From contig JAQBZB010000002.1 in NCBI GenBank assembly GCA_027622275.1, positions 36,696 through 100,695 of the forward strand: DNA of 64,000 bases. Reading direction: 5' to 3'. The DNA is from Planctomycetota bacterium. Lineage in GTDB: Bacteria > Planctomycetota > Planctomycetia > Pirellulales > Pirellulaceae. The notes beneath the pieces were generated by a model. That model was not told the DNA's origin and did not search any database. It was given only the letters and a program-made list of their open reading frames with translations. This document shows, piece after piece, positions 8,779 to 17,689 of the stretch. The position numbers were made by a program, and so were the translations under genes. How positions within the stretch are numbered: position 1 is the stretch's first letter; every line of letters begins with the position of its first letter.

Positions 8779-9591
8779 ATGGACCTCGCCATGGCAGTCG
8801 CTTCCACAGCGTTTGTGGACCCTCGCGCCGAGATCGATCGCGATGTCGAGATCGGTCCGTTCTGCGTCGTTGGTCCAGAAGTCCGAATCGGGCGCGGTAC
8901 GCGGCTCGAAAATGGCGTGACCTTGATGGGCCGCGTGACGCTCGGCGAGTACAACCATATTTACCCTGGGACCGTGATCGGGGCACCTCCTCAAGACCTC
9001 TCCTATCAAGGCGAGGATACGGCAGTCACCATTGGCGACCACAACGTGATCCGCGAGTCGGTCACGATCAACCGCGCGACCACGAAGGAAGAGGGAGTGA
9101 CGTCGATTGGCGATCACTGTTATCTCATGGCCTGCAGTCATGTCGCTCACGATTGCCGCCTGTCGGATCGTATTGTCATGGCGAACGCGACGCTGCTGGG
9201 CGGTCACGTTCACGTGCATGATGACGCGACCTTGTCGGGCGGGGCAGCAGTGCATCACTTTACAACGATCGGAAGCTTCAGCTTTGTCAGCGGTTTGAGC
9301 CGCGTGCTGCATGACGTTCCGCCGTTTATATTGGTCGAGGGCCAGCCGACTCGGCCTCGATGCGTCAATGTCGTGGCGCTCAAACGCAACGACTTTCCGG
9401 CGGATACCATTCGTGCTCTGGCGGAAGCTTACAAGCTCATCTATCGATCCAAAGTTGGTCTCGATCACGCACGCGAAATCCTTCGCAACAACGGTTATCT
9501 CGTGCCGGCAGTGAATCATCTGCTTGGCTTTGTTCAAAATCAACACGAAGGTCGGCACGGACGTGGCCGCGAACGCAGGAGGGCCGCGTGA
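8779..9591 (+). CDS. lpxA: Acyl-ACP-UDP-N-acetylglucosamine O-acyltransferase
   Basis: LpxA transfers a hydroxyacyl chain to UDP-GlcNAc, the first lipid A step. The body is a left-handed beta-helix of hexapeptide repeats (IGPFCVVGPEVRIG, TLGEYNHIYPGTVIG). It has the catalytic-His region ACSHVAHDC and the LpxA hallmark HHFTTIGSFSFVSG. A helical C-terminal domain (ALAEAYKLIYR) follows. It is about 270 aa. Starts at 8779 and 8791 are both possible, and neither has a strong ribosome site. The stop overlaps the next start by four bases (GTGA). The last residues (GRHGRGRERRRAA) are unusually basic. Confidence 0.92.
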   Translation: MDLAMAVASTAFVDPRAEIDRDVEIGPFCVVGPEVRIGRGTRLENGVTLMGRVTLGEYNHIYPGTVIGAPPQDLSYQGEDTAVTIGDHNVIRESVTINRATTKEEGVTSIGDHCYLMACSHVAHDCRLSDRIVMANATLLGGHVHVHDDATLSGGAAVHHFTTIGSFSFVSGLSRVLHDVPPFILVEGQPTRPRCVNVVALKRNDFPADTIRALAEAYKLIYRSKVGLDHAREILRNNGYLVPAVNHLLGFVQNQHEGRHGRGRERRRAA

Positions 9592-10700
9592 GACGTTGGC
9601 GAATTGCCGTAGTTGGTGCGGGCCATCTTGGACGCATTCATACGAGATTGCTAAAGCCACTCGATGATGTCGAATTGGTTGGTGTTGTCGATCCAGTTCC
9701 TGAAGCTCGTGCTCGCATCGCCGCGGAGTACGGCGTTCCCGTGTTCGAGCATCAGGAGGAGCTGCCGTCGAATCTCGATGGAGCGATCGTCGCCACGACA
9801 ACCGAGCATCACCACGCCGTCGGCACGGCGCTGTTGCGGCAAGGAGTGCATCTATTCATCGAAAAGCCGATCAGCACCACCGTCGCGCAGGCGGATGAGT
9901 TGGTCGGCCTGGCGAAGAGCAATAGCCTGGTGCTGCAGATCGGACACGTCGAGCGGTTCAATCCCGCCTGGCGCGCGTTGGCGGCGCGCGTGCGGCGTCC
10001 ACGCTACATTGAGGCCGTCCGGATGAGCGGTTATACCTTTCGCTCAACGGACATCGGTGTCGTGCTCGATCTGATGATTCACGACCTCGATCTGGTGCTG
10101 TCAACCGTCCGTAGCGACGTCGTCGAGATCGATGCGATTGGCTCCACGGTGTTCGGGCCCCACGAGGACATGGCGCATGCTCATCTGCGATTCGCCAACG
10201 GCTGCATCGCGAATCTCAACACCTCGCGGACGAGCTTCTATTCCCAACGGACCATGCAGATTGTCACGGATCGAGTCTATGGCAGTGTCGATTTTGCGGA
10301 CTTTAGCGCCCGCATCGTCCAGCCCAGCAAGCAAGTCTTGCGGGGCGAGATCGACGTCCAGGCGATGTCGGTCGACGAGCGCGAACGCGTGAGGCACAAC
10401 CTCTTTACGGACATGTTGCCGGTTTCCGACTTGGTGGTCGAAAAGCGTAACGCCATTCAGGACGAACAAGCGGACTTCTTGAACTGTCTCCGCACGGGAC
10501 GTCGTCCACGAGTGTGTGGCGAGCAAGGCCGCTATTGCTTGAGCGTTGCCGAGAAGATCCTCGATCGGATTCGCGTGGCCGAAGACCTCGCCGCACGTTT
10601 TCCACGCCGGTTGCGTGTGGCAGGCCGTGCTAAGACGACAGTGCCCGCGTTGGAACAGCAACCGGCCAGTATCGAACCGCGCGAGCGACGGGCGGGGTAG
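9588..10700 (+). CDS. Gfo/Idh/MocA oxidoreductase (GnnA-like candidate)
   Basis: This 370-aa NAD(P)-dependent sugar oxidoreductase has the Rossmann motif GAGHLG (10-15), the family motif EKPISTT, and a C-terminal alpha/beta domain (DLMIHDLDLVLS). The start GTG at 9588 overlaps the lpxA stop (GTGA) and has AGGAGG 6 bases upstream, so co-translation with lpxA is well supported. In bacteria that make 2,3-diamino-glucose lipid A, the Gfo/Idh/MocA enzyme GnnA oxidises UDP-GlcNAc at C3 and its gene sits beside lpxA. This protein may play that role. No GnnB aminotransferase is in the window, so the assignment is inference from context. Confidence 0.85.
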   Translation: MRRWRIAVVGAGHLGRIHTRLLKPLDDVELVGVVDPVPEARARIAAEYGVPVFEHQEELPSNLDGAIVATTTEHHHAVGTALLRQGVHLFIEKPISTTVAQADELVGLAKSNSLVLQIGHVERFNPAWRALAARVRRPRYIEAVRMSGYTFRSTDIGVVLDLMIHDLDLVLSTVRSDVVEIDAIGSTVFGPHEDMAHAHLRFANGCIANLNTSRTSFYSQRTMQIVTDRVYGSVDFADFSARIVQPSKQVLRGEIDVQAMSVDERERVRHNLFTDMLPVSDLVVEKRNAIQDEQADFLNCLRTGRRPRVCGEQGRYCLSVAEKILDRIRVAEDLAARFPRRLRVAGRAKTTVPALEQQPASIEPRERRAG

Positions 10701-10717
10701 CAGAGTCTGCGATGCGC

Positions 10718-12478
10718 TTATGCCAAGTCCCGGTCCTCGAACAGGACCAGCGCCAACAGCAGCGCGATCATGCCGTAGATCACCGTATACAGCAGCGCCC
10801 AACCAAGATAGGTGTACGGCACTGGGACACCGGCGGCCACCGCCGCCTCGATACTAAAGTGATCGAGCACCGGGAACAGCGTCGAGAGCAGCTGTGCGAC
10901 GAATACGACTGCCTCGAACATCTTTCCTTCGACAGACGACTGCACCAGCAAAGGTGTGAGGTGACCGATCACATAGATCGAGAAACAAATGATAGAGTTC
11001 GCCAGCATTGGCAAACGCGTCGCGATCGCGACACTGATCGCCGCCAGAATCGCGGTCTCCATGAAATTCAGCAGTAACCCAGGCACGACACCGACCATCT
11101 CGAAATGGCACAGTTGCCAAATCGGTTGGTCGAGGCTGTTCTCCTTGGCGTCGTAAATTGGCTTATACGCCGTCACCAACATCAAGACCGTGCCCAGCAA
11201 AATGAAGATCACGGCGACCGTCAAGAAGATCCCGAGGTACTTCCCCAGGATGAACGAGCGGCGGCGCAATGGCTTGGACAGCACGGTCAGCGCGGTGCGG
11301 CCTTCGATTTCTTCCGAAACCGATGTGCTGGCAGCCCAAACCGCTTGGATGATGCAAAGGACTCTGATCAGCACCATGCCCGTGTCTTTGAGAACCTTGA
11401 TGTCTTCGCCCAACGTGTTGTACGGAATCCAAATGAAGGCCAACAATGCGAATACGCCGAGAAGCATCACAATCATGAACAGCGGCTGAGCCAACTCGGA
11501 CTTGAAAGTTGCCAGTGCGATCGCCGACATCTTGGGCATGGCGGCGCGATGCAAGATGTACAGCAAGAAGACCGCGATGACGGCCACGGCGGTGAGTGCG
11601 ACCGAACGGACTTCCGCGTGCATCGGACGGGTAGTCAGCTTGACTGTGACGGTCGCATCCGACAGCCCGTAATTCCGGACATAAAGCGTGTCGACCTGTT
11701 CCTCTTCGAACAGCGCCTCGCCATCCATCCGATGTTTCCACTCGAAGGTATCGCCAGGGGATGCTTCAAACATCGGTGCGACGTCGACCGCTTCCGCCTG
11801 TTTCAGATCGATGGTGACGCTTTGATCGCTGGTGAGTGCGAAACCATGCAATTCCGACGCGCGAATATTAAGTTCGATTGGATACTGCGGCGGGTCTCGC
11901 GACTCGTCTTGGAGAATCTCAGCAGTCGTGGCAGGAATCGCAAACGGCACCGATCGTTCGCCGCTGTACGGCAGCCGCACGATGGAATTCAGAATCTCTT
12001 TCGGTTGCGTGGTGACTGCCACACCGACGAAAGCGAATGCCGAGAATGCAAGCGTCAGAATAAAGATCGGCCACAAAAAGCCTTCTCTCACCGCCTGTGG
12101 GATTTCCACGACAGTACGCCGCGACGTCAGCCAAACCATCCCGAGCCCACAAACTAACGCCACGGGAACAAGCAGCAGTGCCGCCATCACGGTTAATTCG
12201 GCATCGTTTCCACCTTCGAGACCGGCAAGCTTCGGCAGGGCCAGCCCCAACAGCACAAAGAACGACACGACCGACAGAATGGGGACCGCCTTGGATCTCA
12301 AGGCGGGATTCTCCGCGAGTTGGCCGATCGCGGGAATTCGCGAAATCGCAAATGCCAATCCCCACAGAACGAACAAAACAACCAAGCCAATCAAGGCCCC
12401 GATGCTGAGCAGCCAAAGTGGCGTCAGCCAGCTACTCACCCAAGTGGGAACAACGCCAAGCAACGAAAGTGAAGTCAT
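10718..12478 (-). CDS. Multi-pass ABC-2-type permease-like membrane protein
   Basis: The 586-aa protein has about nine or ten hydrophobic segments. There are four N-terminal ones, a large soluble extracytoplasmic domain (about 160-290, PFAIPATTAEILQDESRD onward), and a C-terminal block resembling ABC-2 permeases. That block includes the cytoplasmic EIEGRTALTVLSKPLRRRSF loop (like the SKPV/R element before transmembrane export segments) and GKYLGIFLTVAVI. The family exports unknown substrates with a partner ATPase, but none is encoded nearby, so the partner must be elsewhere. It converges with the lpx operon, with only 17 bases between stops. Confidence 0.75.
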   Translation of the reverse strand: MTSLSLLGVVPTWVSSWLTPLWLLSIGALIGLVVLFVLWGLAFAISRIPAIGQLAENPALRSKAVPILSVVSFFVLLGLALPKLAGLEGGNDAELTVMAALLLVPVALVCGLGMVWLTSRRTVVEIPQAVREGFLWPIFILTLAFSAFAFVGVAVTTQPKEILNSIVRLPYSGERSVPFAIPATTAEILQDESRDPPQYPIELNIRASELHGFALTSDQSVTIDLKQAEAVDVAPMFEASPGDTFEWKHRMDGEALFEEEQVDTLYVRNYGLSDATVTVKLTTRPMHAEVRSVALTAVAVIAVFLLYILHRAAMPKMSAIALATFKSELAQPLFMIVMLLGVFALLAFIWIPYNTLGEDIKVLKDTGMVLIRVLCIIQAVWAASTSVSEEIEGRTALTVLSKPLRRRSFILGKYLGIFLTVAVIFILLGTVLMLVTAYKPIYDAKENSLDQPIWQLCHFEMVGVVPGLLLNFMETAILAAISVAIATRLPMLANSIICFSIYVIGHLTPLLVQSSVEGKMFEAVVFVAQLLSTLFPVLDHFSIEAAVAAGVPVPYTYLGWALLYTVIYGMIALLLALVLFEDRDLA

Positions 12479-12677
12479 GGAGGAATCGCTCGATGAAGGA
12501 ATGGCCGGGTTCGCCGAGCGATCCGGGACTGTGATGTGTGAATCCGATCAGATCGATCGAGTTAGAAACACGATCTGTCTGCAAAAACTCTTGACGAGCA
12601 TTACGCTTGCGGATGGTGGATGGTTCAATAATAAATGTGCGAACCCGACGAAGCCGCCGCAGTCGCAAGCTCGTCGG

Positions 12678-12962
12678 TCAGTGACGAATCGAAAAACCGG
12701 TAAACTCGCCGGAAGGAGCGAGTTCCGTAACCTTGACATCGTTTATGTATTCCCCCAACCGGTCAGCGATTTCGTTGAGGAAACGCTTCATCTCGGCCGT
12801 TTCTGATTCCACGACGAGTTGCACTCGACCGTCCGAAAGGTTTTGGACAAAACCAGTTACGTCGAAGCCACGCGCGATCTGCTGTGTCGTATAGCGAAAT
12901 CCGACGCCCTGAACATGGCCGGAATAATAGACTTCTCTGCGCTGCTGACGAGTCGAGCCCAT
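12678..12962 (-). CDS. Acylphosphatase
   Basis: This 94-aa enzyme hydrolyses acyl phosphates. The signature GHVQGVGFRYT (15-25) carries substrate-binding Arg23, and GFVQNLSDGRV (38-48) carries catalytic Asn41. Its length is typical. The ATG at 12962 is chosen because the domain begins eight residues later and upstream in-frame sequence has no family character. It is a monocistronic gene near the permease and the redoxin-like lipoprotein gene. The 200 bp between it and the permease start (12479-12677) contains nothing I can recognise. Confidence 0.92.
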   Translation of the reverse strand: MGSTRQQRREVYYSGHVQGVGFRYTTQQIARGFDVTGFVQNLSDGRVQLVVESETAEMKRFLNEIADRLGEYINDVKVTELAPSGEFTGFSIRH

Positions 12963-13067
12963 CGCCCAGGCCGCCTTCCTGTCGACACGGGATAAATAAC
13001 ATCCCCAATATAATTGCCCGCTATGCCGACTTCTAGACGTCGGCAAGGCGGTCCCGCGGGGAACCGC

Positions 13068-13898
13068 TCAACTATCTCCGGTCTTGCGGTCGCCCAGATA
13101 CACGTGGATCGCATTGGCAAGGTCGCGAGCGGTGCCGCGAGAATACTCGATGTCGAACCAGAGGACGTTGCCTTGGGAGTCAAGCAAGTACGTTCGCGGG
13201 TGACGTCCCGTGGCGACTTTCGAGTAGAGACTTGCTTCAGCATCCAAGAGGACGGTGAATCCAACTTCGCGATCGGCTGGCAGCAGATCGACAATCTGTT
13301 CAGACGGATCGCCAATGTTAATGGCGACGACGCTTAAGCCGGTGTTCTCGAAGGGCAAAACCGTCTCCGCTTCAAGTCGCTGGATCTGCTCTCGACCTAG
13401 TCGGTTTGCGTTGGCCCAAAACACGATGACTGTCAGCTTCTCACCAAATAACTCTTTCAGCGAGTGCTCCTGGCCTTCTAAGTCTGATAACTGCCCAACG
13501 GGAAACGCTTCGCCCGTCTTTACCAAACAGGTGTCAGCGTCTCGTTGGGTCATCAGGACTTGAGGTTCATAGACATATTCCGGCGGCTCAGGAACAGTGA
13601 GAGCAATCTTTGGCACCTTCGGCGCGCCCGGTGCGTGAGAAGCTACGACAGGCTTCGGCTCTGTCGTAGCAGGCTTCTCCTTGACCGTTAACGGCAGACC
13701 CGAGTCAACATTCTCAGGCTCTGCGACTTTCGCGATCGGCGCGGCAAGTGCTTCGTTGTGTGGCTCCACTGCCGTTGGAGTGCGGGGAAGAGCTGGTGCC
13801 GCTTGCCGTGGCGTATTATCGCAACCGGCGATCACAGTCACGACCACGAAACACGCGGACCATTTCCAAATCAAACTGACACCACTCCGTTGAATCAT
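13068..13898 (-). CDS. Redoxin/TlpA-like lipoprotein lacking CxxC
   Basis: This 276-aa exported protein has a lipoprotein signal peptide with lipobox VIAGC (Cys26). A Pro/Ala-rich linker (about 28-108) follows, then a thioredoxin-fold domain of the AhpC-TSA/redoxin type (about 125-270) with LTVIVFWANANRLG, INIGDPSEQIV and HPRTYLLDSQGNVLW. The position that normally reads W-C-x-x-C is WANAN (161-165), so both redox cysteines are missing. Thiol-disulfide exchange by the usual mechanism is excluded; a binding or scaffold role is possible. The start at 13898 is supported by AAGGA 9 bases upstream. Confidence 0.82.
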   Translation of the reverse strand: MIQRSGVSLIWKWSACFVVVTVIAGCDNTPRQAAPALPRTPTAVEPHNEALAAPIAKVAEPENVDSGLPLTVKEKPATTEPKPVVASHAPGAPKVPKIALTVPEPPEYVYEPQVLMTQRDADTCLVKTGEAFPVGQLSDLEGQEHSLKELFGEKLTVIVFWANANRLGREQIQRLEAETVLPFENTGLSVVAINIGDPSEQIVDLLPADREVGFTVLLDAEASLYSKVATGRHPRTYLLDSQGNVLWFDIEYSRGTARDLANAIHVYLGDRKTGDS

Positions 13899-14028
13899 CG
13901 CAGTTGTTCCTTGCGTGGGGGTGCAAGAGCAGTCGCCAGCCAGCTTCTGCAAAAAGCAGAACTCTCAACTGTTCAATAGTCTCGCGTTCCCGCTGGCAAT
14001 CGTCAACGGTCTTGGAGCTTACCCAATC

Positions 14029-15831
14029 TTACTTTTCGCTGAGTGGAACGACGCGGATATTCAATTCGTCCAGTTGCTTTCGATCGACTTCACCGGGAGC
14101 TTCGGTCATCAAATCGGTTGCGCGCTGTGTCTTGGGGAAAGCAATGCAGTCGCGGATGCTTTCCAAGCCGCCAAACAGCATCACAACGCGATCGATTCCC
14201 AACGCGATACCCGCATGAGGCGGAGCGCCATATTGAAGCGCGTCGAGCAGGAATCCGAACCTTTCTTTTGACGTTTGCTCGTCGATACCGAGCAGCTTGA
14301 AGACAACTTGCTGCGTCGCGGAATCGTGAATTCGAACCGTTCCGCCGCCGGCTTCCGAGCCGTTGATCACCAAGTCGTAGGCCTTCGCACGACATTTCTT
14401 AGGCTCGGTTTCAAGCATGGCAAGGTCTTGGTCCCGCGGAGCGGTAAACGGATGATGCATGGCGACCCACCGATCTTCCTCGTCGTCATGCTCGAACATC
14501 GGGAACTCGACGACCCACGAGAAGTGCATGTGCTTTGGATCATAGAGTTTCAACTCAGCTCCCAGACGCTTGCGGAGTCCATACAGCGCTTTGCACGACA
14601 CCTCCCATGAATCGGCGATAAAGAGCATCAAGTCGCCAGATTCGGCCGCCATGCGTTCGGCGAACTTTTTCAACAACGCTGCGTCAAAGTTCTTCGAAAT
14701 TGGCGACCATAGCGAGCCGTCTTCTTCCATGCGGAACCAAGCCAGTCCCTTGGCGCCGAAGTCGTGCTTCACGTAATCGGTCAGTTCGTCGATCTGACGT
14801 CGTGAATACTTGGGAGCGGCGCCCTTCGCGTTGATGCCGCGGACGGCGCCACCGGTTGTGGCCGGCTGCTGGAAAACGCGGAATTCCGCTTCGGCCGCGA
14901 GGTCCGTGCAGTCCACGATCTCCATGCCGAATCGCAGGTCGGGAGCATCGTGTCCAAAACGCTCCATCGCTTCGTCGTAAGTCATCCGCGGCAACGGCAG
15001 CTGCAAGTCGATCCCGGTCAAGTCCTTGGCCAGGCGAAGCATCAGGCCGTCGATCATGCCGATGATGTCATCCGCATCCACGAACGACATCTCCATGTCC
15101 AGCTGCGTGAATTCGGGCTGCCGATCCGCACGCAAATCCTCGTCGCGAAAGCAACGAGCGACTTGCACATAGCGATCCAATCCCGCGACCATCAGGATTT
15201 GCTTGTAGAGTTGCGGCGATTGCGGCAACGCATAGAACGAACCGCGATGAACGCGGCTGGGGACCAGGTAATCGCGTGCTCCTTCCGGCGTGCTGCGTCC
15301 CAGGATCGGTGTCTCGACATCGATGAAGTCGTGTTCCTCGAAGTAGTCACGCATCGTTTTGATGACCCGACTACGAAGCAGCAATGTCTTCTGCATCTCG
15401 TCTCGACGGAGGTCGAGGTAGCGATGCTTCAGACGCAAGTCCTCGCCCGGTTGGTCGGACTGGCCGGGGGTGAACGGAGGCACCTTCGACTTGTTCAGGA
15501 TCTCCAGCTGCGTGGCTCGCAGTTCGATATGTCCTGTCGCAAGCTTTGGATTGTCCTGATCCTTCGGACGCGGCTGGATCGAACCGGTGACTCGAATCAC
15601 ATCTTCCGCTCGTAGCTTCTTGGCCCGTTCAATCAGCTCGGTGCTGCTATCGGGCGGACCGCAGCAAATCTGCGTCAGGCCGTATCGATCGCGCAGGTCG
15701 ATGAAGATGCCTCCGCCATGATCTCGATAGCCATCGACCCATCCGCACAAGGTCGCCTTGGTATCGACGTGGTCCAAACGCAATTCGCCGCAAGTATGAG
15801 AGCGTAACAAACGAGTCTCCTTGTCCGTCAA
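14029..15831 (-). CDS. aspS: Aspartyl-tRNA synthetase
   Basis: This 600-aa class II synthetase of the bacterial type charges tRNA-Asp. It has an N-terminal OB anticodon-binding domain (about 1-135, CGWVDGYRDHGGGIFIDLRD). The class II core has the flipping-loop/motif region STPEGARDY, motif 2 (CFRDEDLRADRQPEFTQLD) and motif 3 (GIALGIDRVVMLFGG). The GAD insertion domain (about 290-420) is typical of bacterial AspRS. The ending is VRVVPL-like (IRVVPLSEK). It is monocistronic, followed downstream by the redoxin-like gene. Confidence 0.96.
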   Translation of the reverse strand: MTDKETRLLRSHTCGELRLDHVDTKATLCGWVDGYRDHGGGIFIDLRDRYGLTQICCGPPDSSTELIERAKKLRAEDVIRVTGSIQPRPKDQDNPKLATGHIELRATQLEILNKSKVPPFTPGQSDQPGEDLRLKHRYLDLRRDEMQKTLLLRSRVIKTMRDYFEEHDFIDVETPILGRSTPEGARDYLVPSRVHRGSFYALPQSPQLYKQILMVAGLDRYVQVARCFRDEDLRADRQPEFTQLDMEMSFVDADDIIGMIDGLMLRLAKDLTGIDLQLPLPRMTYDEAMERFGHDAPDLRFGMEIVDCTDLAAEAEFRVFQQPATTGGAVRGINAKGAAPKYSRRQIDELTDYVKHDFGAKGLAWFRMEEDGSLWSPISKNFDAALLKKFAERMAAESGDLMLFIADSWEVSCKALYGLRKRLGAELKLYDPKHMHFSWVVEFPMFEHDDEEDRWVAMHHPFTAPRDQDLAMLETEPKKCRAKAYDLVINGSEAGGGTVRIHDSATQQVVFKLLGIDEQTSKERFGFLLDALQYGAPPHAGIALGIDRVVMLFGGLESIRDCIAFPKTQRATDLMTEAPGEVDRKQLDELNIRVVPLSEK

Positions 15832-15970
15832 GAGCTTTGCTCAAGTCAATCAAAACTTCGCATTCTAGGTGGTGACGTGAGTTCTGGGAAGGTTCGCGCC
15901 GCGGCATGCGCTGGACAACAAGAAGCGATTCACTGCAACGATCGATACAGTCGGCCTCAGGAACAGGCCG

Positions 15971-16936
15971 CTAGCTCGCCAATTCGATGATCCGCTGCGC
16001 AAACTCGTGCGGATCGGGCTCTTCGTCCAACGGTACGAATTCACATTCGGCAAGGCTGCGGAACCACGTTTCTTGCCGGCGAGCAAACTGCCGCGTACGA
16101 GCTTGAACCAGTTCGATCGTTCTCGACAGTTCAAGACCATGGCGGAGAAACTCGATCACCTCCCGGTACCCAACCGCTTGCGCCGCCGTCCGTCCAAGGT
16201 CGCCGTACTGGTCGAGCAAGAGCTTCACTTCCTCCAGCAGTCCCGTTTGAAACATCCGTTCGACGCGAGCTTCGATCCGGCGATGCAGAAGCTGGCGCGG
16301 CCAGGACATCACGAAGGCCTTGCACTGCTCGTGTGGAATGTCGTCGAACTGCGTCTGTTCGTGGCTGAGTGGCCGCCCTGTCTGCTTGTAGACTTCTAAT
16401 GCTCGGATGATCCGACGCTTGTCGTTTGGATGCAGCTTTGCCGCCGCCAGTGGATCGACTTGTTCCAGCCGTGCATGAAGCGCCTCGATTCCGACCGTTT
16501 CGAGTTCCGCTTCGATCTGATCACGGAACTCCCAATCGGCCGGCGGACCCGGATAGACGCCACGCAGCAGAGCTTTCAGATACAACGGCGTGCCACCCAC
16601 AAACAGCACCTCGCGGCCGCGCGAACGGATCTCGCCAATCACTCGATGCGCGTCGCGGACATACCGTGAGAGGCTGTATTCTTCGTTCGAAGCGACAAGA
16701 TCGAGCAAGTGATGCGGCACTTCGGCGCGTTGCTCGCCGGTTGGCTTCGCGGTGCCAATGTTCATCTCGCGATAGACCGACATCGAATCGAGCGACACGA
16801 TCTCGGCGTTCAGCAGCTTTGCCAGTTCGATCCCGGCGCGAGTCTTGCCGCTGGCCGTGGCTCCGGTCAAATACCAGCAGCCACGCACCGCCTCGAACGT
16901 TTCGCCGGCACCTCGAGTGGAATTCATGGCCATCAT
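15971..16936 (-). CDS. miaA: tRNA dimethylallyltransferase
   Basis: MiaA adds the dimethylallyl group to A37 of tRNAs reading UNN codons. The P-loop GATASGKT is at about 25-32, with SLDSMSVYREMNIGTAKPT next (substrate/tRNA site), GGTPLYLKALLRG, and QAVGYREVIEFL near the C-terminus. At about 321 aa it has a normal length. Three Met codons (16936, 16933, 16927) are possible starts without a clear ribosome site. A longer frame reaching 17005 reads into a palindromic repeat and is unlikely. It is upstream of aspS by about 140 bp. Confidence 0.94.
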   Translation of the reverse strand: MMAMNSTRGAGETFEAVRGCWYLTGATASGKTRAGIELAKLLNAEIVSLDSMSVYREMNIGTAKPTGEQRAEVPHHLLDLVASNEEYSLSRYVRDAHRVIGEIRSRGREVLFVGGTPLYLKALLRGVYPGPPADWEFRDQIEAELETVGIEALHARLEQVDPLAAAKLHPNDKRRIIRALEVYKQTGRPLSHEQTQFDDIPHEQCKAFVMSWPRQLLHRRIEARVERMFQTGLLEEVKLLLDQYGDLGRTAAQAVGYREVIEFLRHGLELSRTIELVQARTRQFARRQETWFRSLAECEFVPLDEEPDPHEFAQRIIELAS

Positions 16937-16972
16937 CAGTCGTTTGTCATTACGGGAGTTGTGTTTTCGTTG

Positions 16973-17160
16973 AACCGCCAGCCGGAGGCGTGCGCTCAAT
17001 GCCACTCAGTTCGCGAAGCAATCGGACGTAGTGGTGGCTTCCAGCCGCCACAAATCCCCGTGAAATCACGTGGCGGCTGGAAGCCACCACTACAAAGTGA
17101 GTGGCATTGGGCGTGCGCTTCCCGATCCCAGGCAAAAGCGCACGCCTCCGGCTGGCGGTT
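16973..17160. repeat. Nested three-layer palindromic repeat
   Basis: Three pairs of inverted arms are nested. The outer 23-bp arms are at 16973-16995 and 17138-17160 (AACCGCCAGCCGGAGGCGTG and its complement). The middle 11-bp arms are at 16997-17007 and 17099-17109. The inner 23-bp arms are at 17029-17051 and 17070-17092 (TAGTGGTGGCTTCCAGCCGC and its complement). The inner palindrome looks inserted into the outer one. The outer arms resemble the element between rtcB and archease. Confidence 0.85.
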
Positions 17161-17689
17161 AAACGAGACTCTAGCATCTTAGCATTGGGCGGGAGATTAC
17201 TGTCGTGTAGGCTGCGGATTTGTTGTAGCAGGTTGTCTGATGACTTTTGGACAGTTTTCTACAGGAGGCCACGGACGGCATTCGATGACAGCAACCGGTG
17301 GGATGCGGCGACGGAGAAGAATCTGCGGAACTTTTACTGCACGCTGTCCGAGAACGATGGGCGACGATTCGCGGCGATCGCGGCTTGGCAACTGGGGCCT
17401 GGCGGCATTCAATAGGTGGCACAGGACTGAAAACAACCGTCAACGTGATCCGCCGCGCGTACGAAACGCGCCAAATCGCCACTGACGAAATCTAACGCAG
17501 CCTAAAGATCGTATCCGACGATCTGTTGCCCAAATGGAACCACCGAGCCGTCCCTCAACACGCGACAATAATTGTTTGACCAATGCTAAATCGCGAAACA
17601 ACGTCCGCTCGACGGGGTCGTTTTATCGAAGTACCGTGCCCGTTGTCTGACGGACATTTCCAGCGGTCCACCGAACAGCGAGTGAGTTT
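17161..17689. other. Gap of about 530 bp with a decayed transposase fragment only
   Basis: Apart from the transposase remnant at about 17300-17495, no coding sequence, RNA or clear regulatory signal was recognised between the nested palindrome and the Nudix gene. An A/T-rich stretch near 17565-17600 (ATAATTGTTTGACC, ATGCTAAATCG) could hold the Nudix promoter but is not distinctive. Confidence 0.4.
17300..17495 (+). pseudogene. Transposase N-terminal remnant (ISAzo13/IS630-like)
   Basis: One frame gives NLRNFYCTLSENDGRRFAAI followed by AAWQLGPGGIQ and a stop. This matches the start of ISAzo13-family transposases, where a short helix (FYxxLSExDRRxFAAIEA) is followed by LGHGGI and a helix-turn-helix. 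The continuation (TGLKTTVNVIRRAYETRQI) is in another frame, so the fragment is frameshifted and truncated. No catalytic DDE part and no terminal inverted repeats are visible. I rely on memory of the family pattern, so confidence is limited. Confidence 0.4.

Noticed and set aside
8407..9801. A 464-codon minus-strand frame opposite lpxC-lpxA
   Set aside because: Covers two certain genes on the other strand and shows no domain.
16937..17005. N-terminal extension of miaA
   Set aside because: The extra residues are translated from the palindromic repeat and precede a P-loop that normally lies close to the start.
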